Assembly: GCA_013205525.1 (NCBI GenBank)
Contig: JABMMR010000152.1
Location: 1-11,364 of the forward strand
Reading direction: 5' to 3'
DNA from: Burkholderiales bacterium
Lineage (GTDB): Bacteria; Pseudomonadota; Gammaproteobacteria; Burkholderiales; Burkholderiaceae_C
DNA: 11,364 nucleotides
Made by a program: the position numbers and the translations under genes. Shown here one piece after another: positions 6,130 to 11,364 of the stretch (positions are counted from its first letter, which is position 1; each line of letters starts with the position of its first letter). The notes under the pieces are model-generated. The model worked only from the letters and a program-made list of their open reading frames with translations. It was not told where the DNA came from and searched no databases.

Positions 6130-8287
6130 GACGGATCTCTCCTCGATTAATAAACATGGCCATGGCGCTGGCGCTGGCGGAAATTTCTTGGGCGGTGCGT
6201 AAAAACACCAAATCTTTGTCCAAAGCAGCTGCTTTGGGCGAGAGCAGGGGAGTGCGTGCTAAAGCTTTGAGCATCAGCGCTCGCGGCAAATTGACACCGA
6301 CCAACTCACCATAACCTATCCAAGCGGGTAAGCGTGGATTGACCTCGATCAAAATCATGCGGTCCGTGGTGATGTCGCGTATGAGTTCAACATCGGCGGG
6401 GCCTTGCCAGCCCACTTTTTTCAGCAGGCCACCCAAGCGGTGCATCACATCGGGCATATCCACTTTGATGCCAGACCAGGTTTTGCCGCGTTCGCACATG
6501 ACGGTCTTTTTCAGGGGCAGAGCGTCAAACATATTGCTGTCGCTGTCGCAAACCAAGCCAATGCTGAACTCTTCACCAAACACCACGGCTTGCACAATGA
6601 TTTTGTCTTCGCCAAATTCTTTGTAGCTGGCAAAAGCCAACTCGGCTTGCGCCAAGCTAAACACTTTGGTGGCCAGTGAATTCAAGCCCTTGATCATCAT
6701 CGGCGAGCCAAAGCGCTTCCAAGCCATCTGCAATTGTTTTTTGCTGCCCACCACCACGGTAGAGGGGAAGTCAAAATCAGCATAGCCATTGCGTTGGCCT
6801 AATTTGATCAGGCCTTGCTTGCTGAGCTTGTCGGTGGCTTGTGGCGTTGGCAACAAGGTATGGATACCGTGGGCAAGCAATTCACCCGAGATGCGTTGGT
6901 AGCGTGCAATCTCCACATCCAAATTGGGAATCACCATGTCCAAGCCATGCGCTTTTTGGATCGCCAACAAACGGTTCAAGGTGGCTTCATCGCAGCGCTC
7001 GGGCTTGTCTTCGTTGTCGTCAATCGGCATGCGGGCGCACACATCAAAGATTTCCTTGCGAAACAAACCGGTGTCGGTCGAGGCATAGCCCAAACCAATG
7101 ACTTGCCCGACTTCAGGCGCACTGCGCAAGCTGCGACCCACGCCCAAGCCAGGCTGGGTTAATTCCAGTGCGGAAATACCGGTGACCGCCACCGACACAT
7201 CGCCACGGCGAGACTTGATAACAGCAGGCGCGGGAACGACTGCCGAACCTGTGCGGGCCAATCCAACGATGGAACTGGCCGGCACCACCATCTCTTGCAC
7301 ATCGCGCGCATACATGGCACCGACTTGCGCTTGTTTGGGTGCGCGGCTGCCAGGCTCGAGAATTTCTTTGACCAAGGCCATGGGCTGGTTGGCTCCCGCC
7401 ATAGCCGTGAGGTAAACCCAAGAGGGGAAACGGCAGTTGACTTCCAGCAAATAAAAATGACCATTGCTTTGCGAGCGCACAAACTCAAGCTCTAGTGGGC
7501 CCCGCCAGTTCAGTTTGGAGAGTATGTGCAAAGCCAATTTGCGCAGGCTGGGGTCTTCCACCACCGAACCGACCATGCCTTTGCCGCGGGCATTGAGGCC
7601 AATTTTGCGCATCATGGTCATAGCCAAGCATGAGCCGTCTTCACGCGCCACCATGGACACCACATGCTCGGAGCCTTCAATCGCTTCTTGCAGCAAAACA
7701 CCGCCGCCCCATTTGGCGGCCAAAATGCTGGCTTCGTAAGCCGCTTGGTGAGCGTTATATACCCGTTTGGCACCTGCCACCGTGCCCTTGACCCACAGCG
7801 GGTAGCCAAACAAATCCGCATGCAAAGCCACAGAGGAAATGTCCAGCACATGCGTGGTTTTGGGGGAGATGATTTGGTTGGAGTAGCAAAACCAGTAAAG
7901 CTGAGGCTTGGTGATTTTGAAACTGTCGTCAGGATCAGGCAGCAAAGTGCGAATGCCCTCGCGCAGCAAGCGCTTGGCCAAACGCGCGTAAAGCGGCACC
8001 TCTAAATCTAGACAAGGCAAAAGCACATCAATCGGATGCTCATGATGGATGGCCAAAATTCTTTGCAGGGCAGCAAAGTCGCCATTGGCGATCGGGGAGA
8101 TGATGTGTACGGAATTGGCCACACCGGGTGTCCAAGCACCGGTGGTCCAAGTGTCGTAGACCAAGCCAAGAATTTCCAGGGGACCGGTCCAGTGGTCGCG
8201 CAGGGCTCTTGCCACTGCCAGACCCGGCTCCGGATTATCCAAACCACCCCAACCTGTTAACGCCACCCTGAGTGGTTTCGATTTCAT
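6113..8287 (-). CDS. Tandem ATP-grasp ligase (two CarB-like halves)
   Basis: The 724-aa protein is an internal duplication. Each half has a pre-ATP-grasp Rossmann part (6-125 and 364-485) and an ATP-grasp part (about 126-310 and 486-675). Matching landmarks are VALTGWGG/VAVTGISA, EPGLAVARALR/QPGLGVGRSLR, DVLLPCLDLEV/DMVIPNLDVEI, the ATP-binding lysines 167 and 533, and the metal ligands Glu268/Glu282/Asn284 and Glu634/Glu648/Asn650. Both halves keep these, so both may hydrolyse ATP. ATP-grasp enzymes form amide or similar bonds through an acyl-phosphate; carbamoyl-phosphate synthase is the best-known tandem case. No glutaminase partner is present, the protein is shorter than CarB (about 1070 aa), and I see no clear CarB oligomerisation domain. 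The ATG at 8287 overlaps the PqqD-like stop in ATGA, with AGAGG just upstream. Inferred role: ligation of an amino acid or carboxylate guided by the PqqD-like protein. Confidence 0.85.
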   Translation of the reverse strand: MKSKPLRVALTGWGGLDNPEPGLAVARALRDHWTGPLEILGLVYDTWTTGAWTPGVANSVHIISPIANGDFAALQRILAIHHEHPIDVLLPCLDLEVPLYARLAKRLLREGIRTLLPDPDDSFKITKPQLYWFCYSNQIISPKTTHVLDISSVALHADLFGYPLWVKGTVAGAKRVYNAHQAAYEASILAAKWGGGVLLQEAIEGSEHVVSMVAREDGSCLAMTMMRKIGLNARGKGMVGSVVEDPSLRKLALHILSKLNWRGPLELEFVRSQSNGHFYLLEVNCRFPSWVYLTAMAGANQPMALVKEILEPGSRAPKQAQVGAMYARDVQEMVVPASSIVGLARTGSAVVPAPAVIKSRRGDVSVAVTGISALELTQPGLGVGRSLRSAPEVGQVIGLGYASTDTGLFRKEIFDVCARMPIDDNEDKPERCDEATLNRLLAIQKAHGLDMVIPNLDVEIARYQRISGELLAHGIHTLLPTPQATDKLSKQGLIKLGQRNGYADFDFPSTVVVGSKKQLQMAWKRFGSPMMIKGLNSLATKVFSLAQAELAFASYKEFGEDKIIVQAVVFGEEFSIGLVCDSDSNMFDALPLKKTVMCERGKTWSGIKVDMPDVMHRLGGLLKKVGWQGPADVELIRDITTDRMILIEVNPRLPAWIGYGELVGVNLPRALMLKALARTPLLSPKAAALDKDLVFLRTAQEISASASAMAMFINRGEIRHVSRR

Positions 8288-8562
8288 TTAGCCTCTAGCA
8301 TGTCCAAGGTTCGCAGCTCTTTCACCAAAGACAAAACGTCTTTGCGAGCGGTATCTTCATCGATATCAAATTGCTCGGTCAAGAGGTCGGTGAGGCGGGC
8401 CACATGAGCGCCCTTTTTCATCGCCTCGACCAGCACCCAGCCGGATGAGTTGCATGCGCAAATCACCGCGGTCTGGGTATCAAACAGCATGCCGCATTCG
8501 CCTTCAGTATCAGGCTCAAGGTTGATGCGGCTGCGCAGTTTTAAGCTGACGGCTGGTTTCAA
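8284..8562 (-). CDS. PqqD-like protein (RiPP recognition element fold)
   Basis: The 92-aa protein fits the PqqD family in length and layout: an N-terminal beta hairpin region (about 7-40, RINLEPDTEGECGMLFD), the N-x-x-G-x-x-L position in NSSGWVLVEAM (38-48), then helices DLLTEQFDIDEDTARKDVLSLVKELRTLDML (59-89) typical of the winged helix. PqqD proteins bind peptide leaders and present them to modifying enzymes. Cysteines 23, 35 and 37 are unusual additions. No ATG suits the fold; the first ATG, codon 25, would delete strand one. TTG at 8562-8560 overlaps the TPR gene stop as TTGA and is the best start, although a slightly longer protein cannot be excluded. Translation is probably coupled to the TPR gene, which may keep this protein scarce. 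It is followed, with ATGA overlap, by the ATP-grasp gene. Likely partner: the YxxPxL tail of the decarboxylase, or a precursor encoded elsewhere. Confidence 0.82.
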   Translation of the reverse strand: MKPAVSLKLRSRINLEPDTEGECGMLFDTQTAVICACNSSGWVLVEAMKKGAHVARLTDLLTEQFDIDEDTARKDVLSLVKELRTLDMLEAK

Positions 8563-11123
8563 AGCTTTTTCAACTCTTCCAAACCGAACAAAGCGTCACC
8601 ATAGGTGGCATTTACTTTCAAGGCTTCTTGGAAGTACTTGGTCGCACCAGCTTTGTCCTTTTGCAAGGTCTTGGCAAAGCCCATACCTGCCAAAGCATCC
8701 AAGCTGAAGGGGTTGCGGCTGACCTCAGCTGCAAACAACTTCTCGGCTTTTTCGCCATTGCCCAAGCGGTAGTTCACCCAGCCCAAAATGGAGCCAGCGG
8801 TGTATTCGACATACCAGTAAGAGAAGGGAAAGCCAGGAACGGGCTTGTTACGGGGAACAGGCAACAAGGTTTTGGGTTCCAGCGCCAAGGCTGCTTCAAG
8901 GAAAGGCACGGCTTCCTTGTGCTTGCCCATGCGGTAGTAGGTAAAGCCAATACCGCGACCGTTGTTGGGGTCTTTCGAGCCGGCTTTGTTGGACTCTTCA
9001 AAACGCTTGATGGCGGTTTCAAAGCTGCCCGCGTAGTAGTTGCCCCAGCCCAAGGTGGACAGAACCACCGGCGTCATTGTGGCGGAAATTTTCAGCTTGC
9101 CCAACACGGGGTCAATGTAAGTGGGTGCCAAAGAAACAGCAGCCAGTGCTTTTTTGTCTGCATCGGCTTGGTTGTTCAGACCGTTGTAGGCGCGAGCCAG
9201 CGAAAACTGAATGTCAGCCGAGAAGGGGTAAATCAACTCGCCCAGTTTCAACACTTCGCGCGCATCCACAAAAGCACCGTCGTCAATCATCTTCACGGTA
9301 GGCGCGGTGAAAGCGGCGACACCTTGGTAAGGCGCCAAGTTGTAAGCCGTCACCAAAGACTTGCTGGCGGCTTCATATTGCTTGAGTTCGGTTTGCGCGT
9401 AGCCCAAACCTTTGTGCGACAAAAAGGCTTTGGGGTTGGCGGCAACGATGGCGGCAAACGCTTTTTGTGCGCCGGCATAGTCTTTCTTGTAGAAAGCCAT
9501 CCAAGCCAAACCGTCTTCAACCAGCCATTTGATGTCGGCGGGCATTTCGCCACGCGCTTGTTCGAACTTGGCCTTGGCTTCGTCGAATTGACCGGCTTCG
9601 AGCTTGGCCCAAGCGGTGTTGTAAATCACCAAGTCAGCACGCTTGGCAGCAATCACGCCGCTTTGTGAAGAGTAGTAGTTGGCGTCAATTTTTAAAGCTG
9701 CAGCAAAAGAAGCCGCAGCAGCTTTGGGCTCACCCATGGCCAACTGTGTCCAGCCCATGCCGTCTAAAGCAACGGGGTTGTTGGCAGAAGCGGCTTCCGA
9801 CTCTTTGGCCTTGAAGGCCGCCAAAGCGCCTTTGAGGTCGCCCTTGAAATAAGCTTCCCAGCCGGCTTTCACCAAAGCAGTTTTGCCGAATTGCAGGGTG
9901 GCCAAGCCAGAGGTGGCTGAAGCGTAGAAGGGGACTTTCTTGATCGAGGCATTGTAGAATTTCTCAGCACCTGCCAAGTCGTTTTTGGCTAAAGCCACCC
10001 AGCCCAAACCGGCCAAGGCGTCGGCGTTGTCACCGGCTTTGTTGGCTGCGTCAAAAGCTTTGATGGCTTCAGGGTATTTTTTCAGCGCCAGTTGTGACCA
10101 GCCTGTACCCAGGTGTCCGCTGACCTCGGTGCCACCAGCTTCGGCGTACTGCTCAAAGCGTTTGATGGCAGCCGCTGCCGAGCCGCCGTAGTACAGCGAC
10201 CAAGCCATGGACAACAAAGCGGTTTGCTTGGCTTTGCCGGTCAGTTTGATCTTGTCAAACACGGGGTCAATATAGAAAGGCGCCAAACTGGCGGCGTAGG
10301 TCAAGCTGGAAAGCGCGACTTTTTCATCATTCAAGCCGTTGCTGGCGCGTGAAATCAGGTAGTACAGGTCGGCCGAGAAGGGATAGGCAAATTCGCCCAT
10401 CAACAACATCGCCTTGGCTTCTTTGAATTGACCTGCGTTGATCAGGGTGTCTGCATTGCTGGTGTAAGAAGCCAATGATTGGTAAGGATTGAGTTTGAAA
10501 GACTGGCTCAGGTTGGAAGCCGCTGCTGCGTAGTCTTTCTTTTTCATGGCAACCGTGCCCAAACCGGTCAAAGACAAATAGGCTTTGGGGTTTTTAGCGA
10601 TCACGTCTTTGAACATCTTCTCTGCACCGGCGCTGTCGCCCTTGTAGTACGCCATCCAAGCAAAGCCGTCATCCATCAGCCATTGCAAATCGGCAGGGGC
10701 TTCTTTTTTGGCATCGTTGAAATAGCTGGCAGCTTCATCAAAGCGGCCTAAGTTCACCAAGCCCCAAGCTTTTTGGTAGGGCACTAACAACAGGCCTTCA
10801 GCGGAATAAAGGCCGCTGTAAGAATAAGAAAAATTGGGGTCAATCGCCAAAGCGTCTTTAAAAGCGTTGCGCGCATCAGAGGTTTTACCCATGGCCAGTA
10901 AAGTCCAACCACGGCCGTCAGCGGCAGCGGCGTTCTTTTTAGACTTGGCGTCGGCTGCTTTGGCATCAAAAGCTTTAAGCGCACCTTCTAAATCGCCTTT
11001 GAAGTAAGCGCTCCACGCGTCTTTGACGATGGCGGTTTTTTCAAATGGGGTGGGTTCGGCAGCAAAACTGACTGCGCCTACTGCCATCATGGCAGCGACA
11101 AGGGTGGTGCGTACAAACTTCAT
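8559..11123 (-). CDS. Exported TPR-repeat protein with internal duplication
   Basis: The 854-aa protein begins with a Sec signal peptide (MKFVRTTLVAAMM...; cleavage likely near SFA-AEP, residues 19-23), so it should be periplasmic or outer-membrane associated. The rest is helical TPR-like repeats with recurring GW/GxxxxxxG, A-x-x-x-F and NP positions. Residues 27-411 and 412-820 are two copies of one module: FEKTAIVKDAW/FGKTALVKAGW, YPFSADLYY/YPFSADIQF, YIDPVFDKIK/YIDPVLGKLK and AIKRFEQ/AIKRFEE all lie exactly 385 residues apart. Near the end the second copy carries an extra Pro-rich insert (about 749-779) with FPFSYWYVEY. TPR arrays are protein-binding scaffolds; no enzymatic domain is seen. 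The start at 11123 has AAGGAA shortly upstream. It is the first gene of the operon, and its stop overlaps the PqqD-like start. Inferred role: a periplasmic scaffold or receptor for the pathway product or for an envelope partner. Confidence 0.88.
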   Translation of the reverse strand: MKFVRTTLVAAMMAVGAVSFAAEPTPFEKTAIVKDAWSAYFKGDLEGALKAFDAKAADAKSKKNAAAADGRGWTLLAMGKTSDARNAFKDALAIDPNFSYSYSGLYSAEGLLLVPYQKAWGLVNLGRFDEAASYFNDAKKEAPADLQWLMDDGFAWMAYYKGDSAGAEKMFKDVIAKNPKAYLSLTGLGTVAMKKKDYAAAASNLSQSFKLNPYQSLASYTSNADTLINAGQFKEAKAMLLMGEFAYPFSADLYYLISRASNGLNDEKVALSSLTYAASLAPFYIDPVFDKIKLTGKAKQTALLSMAWSLYYGGSAAAAIKRFEQYAEAGGTEVSGHLGTGWSQLALKKYPEAIKAFDAANKAGDNADALAGLGWVALAKNDLAGAEKFYNASIKKVPFYASATSGLATLQFGKTALVKAGWEAYFKGDLKGALAAFKAKESEAASANNPVALDGMGWTQLAMGEPKAAAASFAAALKIDANYYSSQSGVIAAKRADLVIYNTAWAKLEAGQFDEAKAKFEQARGEMPADIKWLVEDGLAWMAFYKKDYAGAQKAFAAIVAANPKAFLSHKGLGYAQTELKQYEAASKSLVTAYNLAPYQGVAAFTAPTVKMIDDGAFVDAREVLKLGELIYPFSADIQFSLARAYNGLNNQADADKKALAAVSLAPTYIDPVLGKLKISATMTPVVLSTLGWGNYYAGSFETAIKRFEESNKAGSKDPNNGRGIGFTYYRMGKHKEAVPFLEAALALEPKTLLPVPRNKPVPGFPFSYWYVEYTAGSILGWVNYRLGNGEKAEKLFAAEVSRNPFSLDALAGMGFAKTLQKDKAGATKYFQEALKVNATYGDALFGLEELKKL

Positions 11124-11290
11124 TTCGGTTCCTTTTTTAGGGTTGCAAACAAACTATCTGAGAAATCTGCAGCGAATGTAATCTGTAATCAAAGACAGAT
11201 TTGTTAAACACCATAAAAAAAATGTTAAAGCATGTGTAAATGTGAGCCACTTATCATATTTATCAAATTCAAATATTTTTTTGACTTGTA
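11124..11290 (-). promoter_or_regulatory. AT-rich upstream region of the seven-gene operon
   Basis: This gene-free stretch directly precedes the first operon gene and should contain its promoter and 5' leader. It is far more AT-rich than the operon. AAGGAA, a few bases before the ATG at 11123, is the ribosome-binding site. Candidate hexamers on the minus strand include TTTACA and TTGATA, but none has a good -10 at 16-18 bases, so I do not call a specific promoter. An alternative sigma factor or an activator is possible. Confidence 0.4.
11180..11201. promoter_or_regulatory. Perfect 7-bp inverted repeat in the operon leader
   Basis: AATCTGT (11180-11186) and ACAGATT (11195-11201) are perfect inverted copies around an eight-base centre, about 57 to 78 bases before the operon start codon. 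It could be a dimeric repressor or activator site or an mRNA hairpin. No T tract follows it in the transcribed direction, so it is not an attenuator terminator on its own. Confidence 0.35.
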
Positions 11291-11291
11291 G

Positions 11292-11326
11292 AACGCACAA
11301 CGCACAACGCACAACGCACAAAGCAC
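11292..11326. repeat. 7-bp tandem repeat, AACGCAC x4 plus one variant
   Basis: Four exact head-to-tail copies of AACGCAC (11292-11319) are followed by a one-mismatch copy AAAGCAC (11320-11326). The unit is too short and has no spacer, so it is not CRISPR. It lies upstream of the operon leader and could vary in copy number by slippage, or serve as iterated binding sites. Confidence 0.8.
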
Positions 11327-11339
11327 AAGGCTAAGGTAG

Positions 11340-11353
11340 CTGTCCTAAGACAG
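11340..11353. other. Short hairpin near the right window edge
   Basis: CTGTC and GACAG flank a four-base loop CTAA, giving a five-pair stem. No T tract follows in either direction within view, and the window ends 11 bases later. It may belong to a flanking gene's control or end region. The evidence is weak. Confidence 0.25.
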
Positions 11354-11364
11354 GAGTTGCAGAT

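Noticed and set aside
6113..8287. Calling the ATP-grasp gene carB
   Set aside because: It is too short, with no clear CarB oligomerisation domain, no carA neighbour, and a context unrelated to arginine or pyrimidine synthesis.
8628..9668. Long open frame (346 codons) on the plus strand, antisense to the TPR gene
   Set aside because: The minus-strand TPR gene fully explains this region. The frame shows no recognisable domain and is a typical complementary-strand shadow of an Ala/Lys-rich gene.
11292..11326. CRISPR array
   Set aside because: The repeats are 7 bases long, directly adjacent and without spacers, and no cas genes are present.

Overview
The window reads as a betaproteobacterial chromosome segment, probably Burkholderiales/Comamonadaceae-like. 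This is inferred only from protein style, moderate GC and tight gene packing; no marker gene is present. About 88% of it (1167..11123) is one minus-strand block of seven genes. They are separated by 14 bases or fewer, or overlap by 4 to 17 bases, so they are very likely one operon transcribed right to left. The leftmost ~1.1 kb is different: clearly more AT-rich, plus strand, and converging on the operon.

Operon in transcription order: (1) an exported TPR protein of 854 aa built from two near-identical-architecture halves; (2) a 92-aa PqqD-like protein (RiPP recognition element fold), apparently starting at a TTG inside the TTGA overlap with gene 1; (3) a 724-aa tandem ATP-grasp ligase resembling two CarB-type halves; (4) a fold-III PLP-dependent decarboxylase with an unusual ~45-residue N-terminal extension carrying a YxxPxLxxL motif, the pattern PqqD-like proteins bind in lasso-peptide leaders; (5) a membrane protein fusing a urea-transporter-like domain to a C-terminal sirtuin; (6) a second, soluble sirtuin; (7) a SAM-dependent methyltransferase of the plant/bacterial O-methyltransferase (Methyltransf_2) type.

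The combination suggests a biosynthetic or modification pathway. A PqqD-like adaptor would recruit a decarboxylase through its leader-like tail, an ATP-grasp enzyme would make an amide or acyl-phosphate-derived bond, a methyltransferase would decorate the product, and two NAD-dependent sirtuins would remove an acyl group or regulate. A membrane channel-like domain could move a small polar solute, and an exported TPR protein would act in the periplasm. No precursor-peptide gene is visible in the window. I do not recognise this set as a named system, and its product is unknown.

Left flank: a membrane-anchored protein with a C-terminal fibronectin type III domain (149..952), followed with ATGA overlap by a short lipoprotein gene (949..1104). 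The lipoprotein frame appears to be cut short by a one-base shift in a T4 run; a host-like coding tail continues to 1159. The right flank (11124..11364) is AT-rich leader DNA with an inverted repeat, a 7-bp tandem repeat and a small hairpin. No rRNA, tRNA, CRISPR array, transposase or insertion sequence was seen.
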